From positions 1 to 64,000 of the forward strand of contig NZ_MDAG01000031.1 of NCBI RefSeq assembly GCF_002876705.1: 64,000 nucleotides of DNA, given 5' to 3'. The position numbers and the translations under genes were made by a program. The notes under the pieces are model-generated. The model was not told the DNA's origin and ran no database searches. It worked only from the letters and a program-made list of their open reading frames with translations. The stretch comes from Enterovibrio norvegicus_B. Lineage in GTDB: Bacteria > Pseudomonadota > Gammaproteobacteria > Enterobacterales > Vibrionaceae. The stretch's first letter is position 1; each line of letters opens with the position of its first letter. Positions 50,629 to 60,164 of this stretch are shown in pieces.

Positions 50629-52533
50629 ATGTCCAAACTCCCTCACCCTCGCCTGATTCGTTTACTCGACGCAGTACTACACACACCATTAACTCAAGAA
50701 GAGATAGCACAGAAACTGACGGTTTCGACCCGTACCGTTCGTACTGATGTCGCCACGCTGAACAATGTCATGGTTAATCATGGTGCCCATTTGATCCACC
50801 AGCGCGGCGCAGGGTATCAACTCAAAATTTATAACCAAACAGCCTTTGCCGAATTTCAACAAACCGTACGAGATTCAGACCCTGCACCTCGTACAAGTAA
50901 AGAGCGCATAATGCAGATTCAGGTTCTGCTATTGACCTCAGACGACTGGGTTAAACTTGACGATTTAGCGGACACATGGAGCCTCAGCCGAACAGCTGTT
51001 CAAGGTGACATGGCAGATGTGAGAGGACAGCTATCTGCATTTGGTTTGCACATCGAAAGCAAACCTCGATTAGGCATGCGCATTGTTGGAAATGAAACAG
51101 CGATTCGCGCGAGATTGGCTCAAATAATCTATGTCGAGCAGAAAGAATCTCACCGAACTAGAGGCCTCATTGGCACATTGTTTCCTACGAAAACACAACG
51201 AGTATTTGCTTCTAGTTTTCGTGAAGTCCTGTCAGCAAAAAACTTGTATATCAATGATGATGGGCTGCAGTGGTTAGCAATCTATGCAGCAGTTGCTTTA
51301 CAACGATTAGTGGCAGACCAAGGATTATCAGCGTTTCCGAAAGAAGATGTGATCGAAGACATTCAGCCTATTGCGTTGGCAATGTTTGAGGTTTTACCTA
51401 TGTTGATCCCTGCAAATGAACATGAAATCGCTGCGCTAGCGGTGCATGTACAGGCAAGGATTACTGCCAATCAATACCAACTCAGCACACGGGTTGTGAG
51501 CGAAGCAGAGGAGCTGGTCAGCCACATATTGAATTATGTGCATCAGCACTATCCCTACGACATCCGCGATGATGAACAGCTAAAGAAAGATCTAAAAACG
51601 CATATCAGCAATATGATCATTCGCGTGAAGCACCATGTTGCTACCGTAAACCCTCTTGCCGAACACATTAAGCAGCACTACCCATTAGCCTATGACATTA
51701 CACTCGCCGCGATTGCCGATTGGATACGCGAAACGGGCTACTGTATGACGCAGCATGAAATTGGATATCTCGTTATCCACGTTGGTGTCGGCTTAGAGCG
51801 AAACCATTGCTTGAATCAACGCGCTCCAAAAGCCCTTTTGTTCTGCGATGCTGGAAATGCGGCTTCCCGTGGGTTAGAGGCCATCATTCGGCGTCATTAT
51901 CCCTTACTACAACTTCAAGCGATTCATTCTGAAAAAGCATTGGAGAACCTGTCGCTATCCCAAGTAGATATGTTGATATCGACATCGCCTAATGTTGCTT
52001 CAAGCATTCCAGTATTTACCCTAGATCCTTTTCCCACGCAGCATCAACTGGAAGAGCTTGGTAAATTAGTGCTTGTTGACCGAACGGGCCCTTACATGCT
52101 TGAAAAATACTTTTCTGCTGACCAGTTTCTGTATATCGACGATTCCATCGACCAGTCTTCACTGTTTGATATGGTTTGTTCACAGTTGGAATATCATGGA
52201 TTAGTAGAAGCGGGGTATGGCGAATCATTGAAAGAACGTGAAGTGATTGTGTCTACCATGATGGGGGATCACATTGCCCTGCCCCACTCCATCGAGCTTT
52301 TCGCAAAACGCTCTATGGTTTATACCGTCGCAGCACCAAGAGGCATCGACTGGGGGAACGGAGAAAAAGCGTATTTGATCTTCTTTATGGCACTGAGTAA
52401 ACACGATTACGAAGAAGCAATGGGACTCTATGATTTGTTTCTTACATTGGTAAACCACAAAGCAGGGAAAGGGCTAGCTCAATGTGAGACTTTTGAAGAA
52501 TTTAAAACCCTTGCGTACCGAGACATTGCATAA
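50629..52533 (+). CDS. PRD-containing transcription regulator with EIIB- and EIIA-like domains
   Basis: A 634-residue regulator of the BglG/MtlR type. Two N-terminal winged-helix domains (TQEEIAQKLTVSTRTVRTDV; second at about 100-160) bind DNA. Two PRDs follow (about 185-400; histidines in AALAVHVQAR, KTHISNMIIR and LVIHVGVGLER). An EIIB-like domain has Cys406 in LFCDAGNAAS, and an EIIA domain has His552 in ALPHSIEL. Phosphorylation by HPr and by an EII partner would set its activity. It most likely activates the upstream operon in answer to its substrate. Confidence 0.88.
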   Translation: MSKLPHPRLIRLLDAVLHTPLTQEEIAQKLTVSTRTVRTDVATLNNVMVNHGAHLIHQRGAGYQLKIYNQTAFAEFQQTVRDSDPAPRTSKERIMQIQVLLLTSDDWVKLDDLADTWSLSRTAVQGDMADVRGQLSAFGLHIESKPRLGMRIVGNETAIRARLAQIIYVEQKESHRTRGLIGTLFPTKTQRVFASSFREVLSAKNLYINDDGLQWLAIYAAVALQRLVADQGLSAFPKEDVIEDIQPIALAMFEVLPMLIPANEHEIAALAVHVQARITANQYQLSTRVVSEAEELVSHILNYVHQHYPYDIRDDEQLKKDLKTHISNMIIRVKHHVATVNPLAEHIKQHYPLAYDITLAAIADWIRETGYCMTQHEIGYLVIHVGVGLERNHCLNQRAPKALLFCDAGNAASRGLEAIIRRHYPLLQLQAIHSEKALENLSLSQVDMLISTSPNVASSIPVFTLDPFPTQHQLEELGKLVLVDRTGPYMLEKYFSADQFLYIDDSIDQSSLFDMVCSQLEYHGLVEAGYGESLKEREVIVSTMMGDHIALPHSIELFAKRSMVYTVAAPRGIDWGNGEKAYLIFFMALSKHDYEEAMGLYDLFLTLVNHKAGKGLAQCETFEEFKTLAYRDIA

Positions 52534-52560
52534 AAAAAGGAGCCATCTGGCTCCTTTTTA
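52534..52560. terminator. Bidirectional terminator between the regulator and rlmB
   Basis: AAAAAGGAGCCA-TC-TGGCTCCTTTTT, perfectly paired, directly after the regulator stop; works for both convergent genes. Confidence 0.9.
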
Positions 52561-52579
52561 ACGTTCAACACCAGTGTAT

Positions 52580-53317
52580 TTAACCGCGACGCTGACGCAC
52601 TGCTTCAAACAAGCAGATACCGCTTGCGACAGACACGTTCAGACTCGACACGCTGCCAGCCATTGGAATGCTGATCAGTTCGTCACAGGTTTCACGCGTT
52701 AGGCGACGCATACCGTCGCCTTCTGCACCCATGACGATCGCCAGTGGACCTGTCATTTTGCTTTGGTAAATGTCATGCGTAGCTTCGCCTGCCGTGCCTA
52801 CAAACCAAACGCCTTTCTCTTGCAGTGCACGCATCGTGCGAGCAAGGTTGGTCACACGAACCAATGGCACAATTTCAGCCGCACCCACAGCCACTTTACG
52901 CACGGTTGCACTCAGTGGTGCTGAACGGTCTTTAGGAACGATAATCGCACACGCACCTGCTGCATCTGCGTTACGCAGACAAGCACCTAGGTTATGTGGA
53001 TCAGTTACGCCATCCAGTACCAACAGTAATGGGGTCTCTTTGCCTTCTAGAATCGCATCAAGGTCATTTTCGTTGTACTGACGACCTTGCTTAACACGTG
53101 CAATCAATCCCTGATGCGACGCGCCATCAGCTTTATCATCCAACGCCTTGCGTCCCATTTCTTGTGTGGTGATGCCAAGCTCAGCCAATTCCTTCAGCAC
53201 GGGCAGTAAACGATCGTCTTCACGACCTTTTAGAACATAAACTTCGATAAAGCGTGCAGGATCAGATGCCAACACGGCTTTGACGGCATGAATGCCATAA
53301 ATCATTTCATTGCTCAT
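52580..53317 (-). CDS. rlmB: 23S rRNA (guanosine-2'-O) methyltransferase RlmB
   Basis: A 245-residue SpoU/TrmH-family enzyme that methylates G2251 of 23S rRNA. The N-terminal substrate-binding domain (GIHAVKAVLASDPARFIEVY) is followed by the SAM-binding knot: LDGVTDPHNLGACLRNADAA, IVMGAEGDGMRRLT and SLNVSVASGICLFEA. It is 12 nt downstream of rnr in the same operon. Confidence 0.95.
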   Translation of the reverse strand: MSNEMIYGIHAVKAVLASDPARFIEVYVLKGREDDRLLPVLKELAELGITTQEMGRKALDDKADGASHQGLIARVKQGRQYNENDLDAILEGKETPLLLVLDGVTDPHNLGACLRNADAAGACAIIVPKDRSAPLSATVRKVAVGAAEIVPLVRVTNLARTMRALQEKGVWFVGTAGEATHDIYQSKMTGPLAIVMGAEGDGMRRLTRETCDELISIPMAGSVSSLNVSVASGICLFEAVRQRRG

Positions 53318-53329
53318 GAGTTACTTCTT

Positions 53330-55873
53330 TTAATTGCCGGCTTTCGCGGGTTTGCTTCGTTGCGCTTTTTTCTTGCGCGCCTTCTGAGTCTTGCTCTTTT
53401 TCTTCGCTGGAGCGCCGTCAGTGGGTTTATCTGCGGAAGGACCATTATTCACAGATGAACCTTTGCGATGTGGTTTTCCTTTTCTCTTTCCTTTACCGTC
53501 AGACGCTTTGTCGTCGCCTGCGGCTTTAGGAATAGATCCACGTTTTAATTGCTGACGGACAGACCCGCGCTCTTTGCCTGACTCAGGTTTTTTACCTGAC
53601 TCGGCACGGCCTTTCTTGGCATTGTTGCGCGCTGTTTTACCTGCACCACGCGGTTTACGCGTTGTACCTTCCAGTTCGAAGTCGATCATCCTTTCATCAA
53701 GGTTGACGGATAATACTTTGACCGAGACCTGATCGCCAAGTTGGAAAACACGACCAGAGCTCTCGCCTACTAGCTTTTGACCCACCATGTCGTAGTTATA
53801 GTAGTCATTGTCTAGGTTCGAAATATGGACAAGGCCATCAATGTGAAGCTCATTCAAGCGCACAAAGAAACCGAATCCCGTTACGTTTGCGATGGTGCCC
53901 TCAAGGGTATCGCCAACGTGGTCTTGCATGTACTCACACTTTAGCCAATCCGACACGTCACGTGTTGCATCATCTGCACGACGTTCTGTCATCGAGCACT
54001 GCTCGCCCATCACATCCATGTCATCGAATGAATAATGGAAGCCACCGGTTGGTGTCCAGCGATCGGTGTTGCGGCCTTCTTGCTTGGCAACAAGGTATTT
54101 AATCGCGCGGTGCAACAGCAAATCAGGGTAACGACGAATTGGCGAGGTGAAGTGGGCATACTGCTTCAACGCCAAACCAAAGTGACCTTGGTTGTCCGCT
54201 TGATATACCGCCTGCTTCATTGAACGAAGCAGCATGGTTTGGATCAATTCGCGATCTGGGCGACTTTGAATTAAGTGTGCCAGTTGCGCGTAGTCTGTTG
54301 GTGATGGTGACAAACCACCATTGAGTGACAGACCCATTTCACCCAAGAAGTCTTTAAAGCCAGTAAGACGCTCTTCACCAGGTGCTTCGTGCACACGATA
54401 AAGCGCAGCTTCTTTATGTTTTTCAACAAAACGTGCAGATGCGACGTTAGCCAAAATCATACATTCTTCGATGATCTTGTGCGCATCGTTACGTTCTACA
54501 GGGACGATGCGCTCAATTTTGCGCATCGCATTGAAAATGAACTTGGTTTCTACGGTTTCAAATTCAATCGCACCACGTTGCTCGCGCGCACCTTTCAGCA
54601 CTTTGAACATTTTGTTCAATTCTTCGAGATGCGGCACCAACGGTGCGTAGCGATCGCGAAGTTCTTCATCGCCATCCAGCATCTGCGCCACTTTGGTGTA
54701 CGTCAGACGCGCGTGCGAGTTCATCACGGCTTCATAGTGCTTGTAGCCTGAAAGGTTGCCTGACTCAGAGATGGTCATTTCACAAACCATACACAGACGA
54801 TCGACCTGCGGGTTCAAAGAACACAAACCGTTAGATAGCACTTCAGGCAGCATTGGAATAACTTGCGACGGGAAGTACACCGAATTACCACGGTTGATGG
54901 CTTCTTTGTCTAGCGCTGAATCTGGACGCACGTAGTAGCTGACATCTGCGATGGCAACCCATAGACGCCAACCACCTGATTTTTTCTTCTCACAATAGAC
55001 GGCATCATCAAAGTCACGTGCGTCTTCACCATCGATGGTCACCAATGGCAATTCACGTAAATCTACGCGGCCGACTTTCGCCTCTTCAGGCACTTCTTCC
55101 GTCAGACCTTTGATCTGCTTTTCAACGTCTTTTGGCCACACGTTGGGAATGTCATGGCTACGCAGCGCAATTTCAATTTCCATACCGGGTGCCATGTTCT
55201 CACCAAGTACTTCTACGATACGACCCACTGCTCCTTGCTGGCGTGTTGCGCGTTGGAAGACTTCCACCACCACAACATTGCCCATGCGAGCACCTTTGCG
55301 ATCCTCTTTAGGAATAATGATGTCTTGGCTTAAACGTGAGTCATCCGGCACCACGTATGCGTTGCCATCTTCCAGGAAGAAACGACCAACGATTTGGCCT
55401 TTGCGTTCTTCAAGTACACGCACAACACGTGCTTCTTTACGGCCACGCTTATCGGTACCTGCAGGCTGAGCAAGAATGAAGTCGCCATGCATAACGCTTT
55501 TCATCTGGTGGTGCGGCAATAGCCAATCTTCGCGGTTGCCTTTCCCTTCTGGGCGTAAGAAACCAAAACCATCACGGTGGCCGATCACTGTGCCTTTCAC
55601 CAAATCCAGTCGTTCTGGTAAGGCGTAGCATTGGCGACGGGTAAAGATAAGCTGCCCATCACGCTCCATGGCGCGAAGGCGGCGACGTAGACCTTCATAC
55701 TCTTCGTCTGATTTTAAGCCCAACACGTCAAAAAGCTGGTCGCGATTGACCGGTGTGCTGAACCCTTTAATAACTTCTAGTAGGTGCTCGCGGCTTGGTA
55801 CCGGATTGTCATATTTTTCTGCTTCACGAACCAAATGCGGATCGTTGCCATGTAGGTTTTTGTCCTGAGACAT
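53330..55873 (-). CDS. rnr: Ribonuclease R
   Basis: An 847-residue 3'-5' exoribonuclease: helix-turn-helix N-terminus, cold-shock domains (GTVIGHRDGFGFLRPEGKGN), the RNB catalytic domain with DGEDARDFDDAVYCE (metal-binding aspartates), an S1 domain (ANVTGFGFFVRLNELHIDGL) and a long Lys-rich tail. It degrades structured RNA and takes part in tmRNA-linked quality control. Cotranscribed with rlmB; nsrR is just upstream on the same strand. Confidence 0.96.
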   Translation of the reverse strand: MSQDKNLHGNDPHLVREAEKYDNPVPSREHLLEVIKGFSTPVNRDQLFDVLGLKSDEEYEGLRRRLRAMERDGQLIFTRRQCYALPERLDLVKGTVIGHRDGFGFLRPEGKGNREDWLLPHHQMKSVMHGDFILAQPAGTDKRGRKEARVVRVLEERKGQIVGRFFLEDGNAYVVPDDSRLSQDIIIPKEDRKGARMGNVVVVEVFQRATRQQGAVGRIVEVLGENMAPGMEIEIALRSHDIPNVWPKDVEKQIKGLTEEVPEEAKVGRVDLRELPLVTIDGEDARDFDDAVYCEKKKSGGWRLWVAIADVSYYVRPDSALDKEAINRGNSVYFPSQVIPMLPEVLSNGLCSLNPQVDRLCMVCEMTISESGNLSGYKHYEAVMNSHARLTYTKVAQMLDGDEELRDRYAPLVPHLEELNKMFKVLKGAREQRGAIEFETVETKFIFNAMRKIERIVPVERNDAHKIIEECMILANVASARFVEKHKEAALYRVHEAPGEERLTGFKDFLGEMGLSLNGGLSPSPTDYAQLAHLIQSRPDRELIQTMLLRSMKQAVYQADNQGHFGLALKQYAHFTSPIRRYPDLLLHRAIKYLVAKQEGRNTDRWTPTGGFHYSFDDMDVMGEQCSMTERRADDATRDVSDWLKCEYMQDHVGDTLEGTIANVTGFGFFVRLNELHIDGLVHISNLDNDYYNYDMVGQKLVGESSGRVFQLGDQVSVKVLSVNLDERMIDFELEGTTRKPRGAGKTARNNAKKGRAESGKKPESGKERGSVRQQLKRGSIPKAAGDDKASDGKGKRKGKPHRKGSSVNNGPSADKPTDGAPAKKKSKTQKARKKKAQRSKPAKAGN

Positions 55874-55985
55874 ATAGGATTCCCGTTAGCGACACTTGTT
55901 TTCAAGTATATCGCTTAAAATAAAAGAAAATGGGTGCCCAGCAGAATTGCCACAAAAAAATGACGACAAGTTACTAAAACGCTTG

Positions 55986-56420
55986 TTAAGCCGGGCGAAC
56001 AGGGATAAGAAGGCGGTGTAGGCTGTTATTTCCTGCCACCAAATCGTGAAGTGTGTGGTTGTCCATTTCTGCAAGAAATGCCTGCATCGCATTCGCGAGT
56101 GCATCTTTTAGACGACAAGCGGGGGTGATATGACAGTTGTCTTCACCACAATTGACAAGATGCAGAGGTTCGAGCGCTCTGATCACTTCGCCAATGACAA
56201 TTGATGCTGCTGGTTTGCCTAATCGTATCCCGCCATTTTTTCCACGGACGGCTTCTACGTAGCCTGCCTGACTCATACGGTGGATGATTTTCACCATATG
56301 ATTTCGAGACACCCCATATTTTTCTGTGACCACTGTAATACTGGTCAACTCTCCGGGCGGCAGCATAGCCAGATACATGAGAGCCCTTAGGCCAAAGTCT
56401 GTAAAACTGGTTAATTGCAC
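55986..56420 (-). CDS. nsrR: Nitric-oxide-sensing repressor NsrR
   Basis: A 144-residue Rrf2-family protein starting with GTG at 56420 behind GGAGGAG; the familiar QLTSFTDFGLRALMYLAM start fits. The cluster cysteines are in NCGEDNCHITPACR. VSRNHMVKIIHRMSQAGYVE is the recognition helix region. NO damages the Fe-S cluster and lifts repression. It is divergent from hmpA, a classic target, and upstream of rnr as in enterobacteria. Confidence 0.93.
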   Translation of the reverse strand: MQLTSFTDFGLRALMYLAMLPPGELTSITVVTEKYGVSRNHMVKIIHRMSQAGYVEAVRGKNGGIRLGKPAASIVIGEVIRALEPLHLVNCGEDNCHITPACRLKDALANAMQAFLAEMDNHTLHDLVAGNNSLHRLLIPVRPA

Positions 56421-56540
56421 GTTTTCAAATCTCCTCCGGCGCATTGTACCCTGAACTGATGTAAAAGGCGCGTTTCGTCACTGTTTCTTTTTTCTCCAAC
56501 TTTCTCAGCATTGATCATATTTGCCTTTCTTCAAAAGAAA

Positions 56541-56560
56541 AGATCACTTTTAGTTGATCT
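56541..56560. promoter_or_regulatory. AGATCA-N8-TGATCT inverted repeat upstream of hmpA
   Basis: A 20-bp perfect inverted repeat directly next to the NsrR-like boxes, in the nsrR-hmpA divergent region. It differs from the NsrR pattern, so a second regulator is possible. Confidence 0.45.
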
Positions 56561-56561
56561 A

Positions 56562-56584
56562 AACATACATTTTAGATACAACTT
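56562..56584. promoter_or_regulatory. NsrR-like box 1
   Basis: A 23-bp imperfect palindrome with half-sites AACATACATTT and AGATACAACTT around one central base, like the known 11-1-11 NsrR site (half-site AAGATGYATTT). It lies 64-42 nt upstream of the hmpA start. Confidence 0.7.
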
Positions 56585-56586
56585 AT

Positions 56587-56609
56587 AACATGTATTTCAG
56601 ATGTAACTT
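56587..56609. promoter_or_regulatory. NsrR-like box 2
   Basis: A second 23-bp site, AACATGTATTT then AGATGTAACTT, 25 nt downstream of the first, i.e. on the same helix face within half a turn. Two sites suggest tight repression of hmpA. Confidence 0.7.
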
Positions 56610-56625
56610 TAAAGAAGAGACGAAT

Positions 56626-57816
56626 ATGTTAAGTCCAAAAACGATTGAGATTGTAAAGTCGACCGCACCATTGCTTGCTGAAACGGGGCCGGCACTGACC
56701 GCCCACTTCTACGATCGAATGTTCAAACACAACCCTGAACTGAAGAATATCTTCAACATGAGCAACCAATTTACAGGGGCTCAACGTGAAGCATTGTTCA
56801 ACGCCGTTCATGGTTATGCTGCCAATATCGATAACATCGAAGTGCTGTTACCGGTGGTAGAAAAAATCGCCCAGAAACATGTGAGCTTTAACATCACGCC
56901 AGAGATGTATGCCATTGTCGGTGAAAACTTACTTGCAACCATCGATGAGATGTTCAATCCAGGCAAAGAAGTGATTGATGCGTGGGCGGAAGCCTATGGC
57001 CTTTTGGCAGACGTATTTATCACCAGAGAAGAAGAGATTTACCAGGGCAAAGAGAGCACGGAAGGCGGATGGCGTGGCACGCGAGAATTTACGCTACTGA
57101 CAAAAACCAAAGAGAGCGACGTGATCACAAGCTTTGTTTTTGCGCCCGTTGATGGCAAGCCTGTAACGGGTTACAAACCAGGCCAGTATATTGGTATCTA
57201 CCTGCACCCAGAACAATTCGAGCACCAAGAGATCCGCCAATACAGCCTGTCTAGCGCCCCTAAAACCAACACCTACCGAATTTCGGTAAAACGCGATCCT
57301 CAGGGCATTGTGTCGAACTATTTGCACGATCACCTCAACGTAGGGGATGCGGTGAAGCTAGCACCTCCAAGCGGTGACTTCTTCCTAGAAGCAAGCAAGG
57401 ATACGCCTGTCGCTCTCATTTCTGGCGGCGTCGGCTTAACACCTATGCTGTCCATGCTTGAAACACTAACGGGTAAGCATGATGCGGATATTCACTGGAT
57501 CCATGCAACAGAAAATGGTCAGCACCATGCGTTTGGTGAGCACATCAACCACCTTATCCAACAAAACCCACGCGCAAAACGTAATGTCTGGTATCGCGAC
57601 CCGTTAGCCACTGACAATTTGGCGGAAGATTACGACCACGCTGGCATGATCGACATCAGCATTGTCGATGGGTTAACCGACGATGCACAACGTCATTTCT
57701 ACCTTTGCGGCCCAGTTGGTTTCATGCAAGCCGTAGCCAAGCAACTCGTCGGCGCTGGCATTAGCAAAGGTAGCATTCACTATGAGTGCTTCGGCCCACA
57801 CAAAGTGATTGATTGA
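56626..57816 (+). CDS. hmpA: Flavohaemoprotein (nitric oxide dioxygenase)
   Basis: A 396-residue protein, the same length as E. coli Hmp. The globin domain (MLSPKTIEIVKSTAPLLAET, HGYAANIDNIEVLLPVVEKI, proximal His in QKHVSF) is followed by the FAD domain (RQYSLSSAP) and NAD domain (LISGGVGLTPMLSMLE, FYLCGPVGFMQAV). It oxidises NO to nitrate. I chose ATG 56626; an in-frame ATG at 56590 lies inside NsrR box 2. Confidence 0.96.
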   Translation: MLSPKTIEIVKSTAPLLAETGPALTAHFYDRMFKHNPELKNIFNMSNQFTGAQREALFNAVHGYAANIDNIEVLLPVVEKIAQKHVSFNITPEMYAIVGENLLATIDEMFNPGKEVIDAWAEAYGLLADVFITREEEIYQGKESTEGGWRGTREFTLLTKTKESDVITSFVFAPVDGKPVTGYKPGQYIGIYLHPEQFEHQEIRQYSLSSAPKTNTYRISVKRDPQGIVSNYLHDHLNVGDAVKLAPPSGDFFLEASKDTPVALISGGVGLTPMLSMLETLTGKHDADIHWIHATENGQHHAFGEHINHLIQQNPRAKRNVWYRDPLATDNLAEDYDHAGMIDISIVDGLTDDAQRHFYLCGPVGFMQAVAKQLVGAGISKGSIHYECFGPHKVID

Positions 57817-57858
57817 TTACTTTACAGATGATCACTGCCTTTCATCTGTAAGTAAAAG

Positions 57859-57883
57859 AAAGCCCCGCAAGATGCGGGGCTTT
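57859..57883. terminator. Terminator between hmpA and motX
   Basis: AAAGCCCCGC-AAGAT-GCGGGGCTTT between convergent genes. Confidence 0.85.
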
Positions 57884-57917
57884 CACTGATCTGAGAAGCT
57901 ATGCCTTCAACAAGACC

Positions 57918-58538
57918 CTACCAATACGTATCGCGACGTTTCGCTCGTGCGATGACATTTCTCGGCATTTTGTCTTCAAGTGCGCGACGGAGCATGGCCA
58001 CTTTCTGGTGTGTTGAGCGATCGGCGGTAATGGTGTGATAAAGCCAACGATACGCATCTTCGTAATCGAGTGGGCTGCCGTAATCGTTCACCAACAACTC
58101 TGCAAGCTGCAACCTTGCACGGGTATTACCAAGCGACGCCGCTTCACGCAAGTAGGGAATGGCGCGCTCTTTATCTTGCTGAACTAAGGTGCCGCGCGTG
58201 TAATAACGCCCGAGCTGTTCAAGCGCTGCTGGCAGGCCTTGCTGAGCGGCAAGCTGCATGTAATACACGCCTTGCTCGACATCACGGTCAACACAAACGC
58301 CCCACGCTAACATGTCACCATACAGAAATTGATACGACGGCGATTCAACACGAACAGCACGCGCTTCAATATCTTGAAGCAGCTGACACTCATCGGCTTT
58401 CACTTTCTGCAGGTGGCTATTGGTTTCAAATAGGCGGAGCAATTGCGAATCTTCATATACAGGCAATGCAGGCCCGATCTCTGCTTTAGCGGCAGAGCTG
58501 GCAAACATAAGTGATATAAATAAGGTTCGCAGTTTCAT
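57918..58538 (-). CDS. motX: Sodium-driven polar flagellar motor protein MotX
   Basis: A 206-residue exported protein (signal peptide LRTLFISLMFASSAAKAE). Sel1-like repeats occur in FLYGDMLAWGVCVDRDVEQG, LPAALEQLGRYYTRGTLVQQ and TRARLQLAELLVNDYGSPLD. The Cys pair (Cys52-Cys92 region) fits the disulfide of MotX. MotX and MotY form the T ring that holds the PomA/PomB stator. Its place next to purA is characteristic of Vibrionaceae. Confidence 0.88.
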   Translation of the reverse strand: MKLRTLFISLMFASSAAKAEIGPALPVYEDSQLLRLFETNSHLQKVKADECQLLQDIEARAVRVESPSYQFLYGDMLAWGVCVDRDVEQGVYYMQLAAQQGLPAALEQLGRYYTRGTLVQQDKERAIPYLREAASLGNTRARLQLAELLVNDYGSPLDYEDAYRWLYHTITADRSTHQKVAMLRRALEDKMPRNVIARAKRRDTYW

Positions 58539-58681
58539 GCATTCCCACTTTGTAGAAGTCAGTAAGTTCGATATGAGTCGTCTTGCCTAATTTGTATCGG
58601 CACCCCAAGGATGAACTTTACCTTTTTTCTGGTGAATTTTTCCCAAGAGGATCTTCACTGAGTATAGAGGGCTTTGGGTAA

Positions 58682-58712
58682 AAAAAAACCAGCCACTTGG
58701 GCTGGTTTTTTC
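58682..58712 (-). terminator. purA terminator
   Basis: AAAAAACCAGCC-ACTTG-GGCTGGTTTTTT, 14 nt after the purA stop; active leftward. Confidence 0.9.
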
Positions 58713-58725
58713 AAATTCTAACCGA

Positions 58726-60042
58726 TTAAGACGCGAAAGGATGAACCTTAATGATGGTCTCGTTACGGTCTGGGCCAGTTGAAATAATGTCAATTGGCAC
58801 ACCAGTCAGTTCTTCGATACGTGCAATGTAATCAAGCGCTGCTTGTGGCAGGTCTTCAATTGATTTAGCACCGAAGGTCTTCTCGCTCCAACCAGGAACG
58901 GTTTCGTAGATTGGTGTTACGTTTTCGTACGCATCAGCAGCCATTGGAGACACTTCTAGAACCGTACCATCAGCCATTTGGTAGCCAGTACAGATCTTGA
59001 TTTCTTCCAAGCCATCCATCACGTCCATCTTGGTCAAGCAGAAGCCTGAGATAGAGTTGATTTGAACTGCGCGGCGCATTGCCACTGCATCAAACCAGCC
59101 AGTACGGCGAAGACGACCAGTCGTTGCGCCAAACTCGTGACCAACAGTACCCAGGTGTTTACCCACTGGATCTTGCTTTTCTAGGCCATCATACAGCTCA
59201 GTCGGGAAAGGACCTGAACCGACACGGGTGCAGTATGCTTTCGCGATACCTAGGATGTAACCTAGGTGACGTGGACCAAAACCAGAACCTGCAGCTACAC
59301 CACCAGCGGTTGTGTTAGAAGACGTTACGTATGGGTAGGTGCCGTGGTCGATGTCCAGAAGTGTGCCTTGTGCACCTTCGAACATGATCTTGTCGCCACG
59401 CTTACGCGCGTCGTCAAGCTCTTGAGTCACGTCGATAACCATGCTCGTCAGTACGTCTGCTTGTTCCATGATCTTCGCAAGCGTGTCTTCGTAGCTAACA
59501 GGCTCAGCTTTGTAGAAATGCTCTAACTGGAAGTTATGGAATGCCATGACTTCTTTAAGCTTCTCAGCAAACGCTTCTTTATCGAAAAGGTCACCAACGC
59601 GCAAACCGCGACGAGCAACTTTATCTTCGTAAGCAGGACCAATACCACGACCAGTAGTACCGATTGCTTTCTTACCACGAGCAGCTTCACGCGCAACGTC
59701 AAGAGCGATATGGTATGGAAGAATTAGCGGACAAGCTTCTGACAGGAACAGACGTTCTTGAACTGGGATACCACGCGCTTCGAGGCCGCCCATTTCTTTC
59801 ATCAATGCGTCAGGAGACAGAACAACACCGTTACCGATGATGCACTTAACGTTGTTACGAAGAATGCCAGAAGGAATCAAATGCAGAACGGTTTTTTCAC
59901 CGTCGATAACGAGAGTGTGACCCGCATTGTGACCGCCTTGGTAGCGAACCACGTAATTTGCGTCTTCAGTTAAAAGATCGACGATCTTACCCTTACCTTC
60001 GTCACCCCATTGAGTGCCGAGAACGACTACGTTATTACTCAT
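58726..60042 (-). CDS. purA: Adenylosuccinate synthetase
   Basis: A 438-residue enzyme joining IMP and aspartate with GTP, first committed step to AMP. VVLGTQWGDEGKGKIVDLLT is the N-terminal GTP loop with catalytic Asp; GHNAGHTLVIDG and IGTTGRGIGPAYEDK are conserved, and TTGRLRRTGWFDAV closes the IMP site. Monocistronic here, upstream of motX. Confidence 0.97.
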   Translation of the reverse strand: MSNNVVVLGTQWGDEGKGKIVDLLTEDANYVVRYQGGHNAGHTLVIDGEKTVLHLIPSGILRNNVKCIIGNGVVLSPDALMKEMGGLEARGIPVQERLFLSEACPLILPYHIALDVAREAARGKKAIGTTGRGIGPAYEDKVARRGLRVGDLFDKEAFAEKLKEVMAFHNFQLEHFYKAEPVSYEDTLAKIMEQADVLTSMVIDVTQELDDARKRGDKIMFEGAQGTLLDIDHGTYPYVTSSNTTAGGVAAGSGFGPRHLGYILGIAKAYCTRVGSGPFPTELYDGLEKQDPVGKHLGTVGHEFGATTGRLRRTGWFDAVAMRRAVQINSISGFCLTKMDVMDGLEEIKICTGYQMADGTVLEVSPMAADAYENVTPIYETVPGWSEKTFGAKSIEDLPQAALDYIARIEELTGVPIDIISTGPDRNETIIKVHPFAS

Positions 60043-60164
60043 CTTTTCCAGTCAGTTGCTGATTAAAACGGGATTCTAGCACCTTCATTTGAAGGTTGCA
60101 GTCATTTTTTAACCGTCGTCGCGATGCTGAATACCGAGCCGTCACAAACTTTTTCTCTTTTCAT

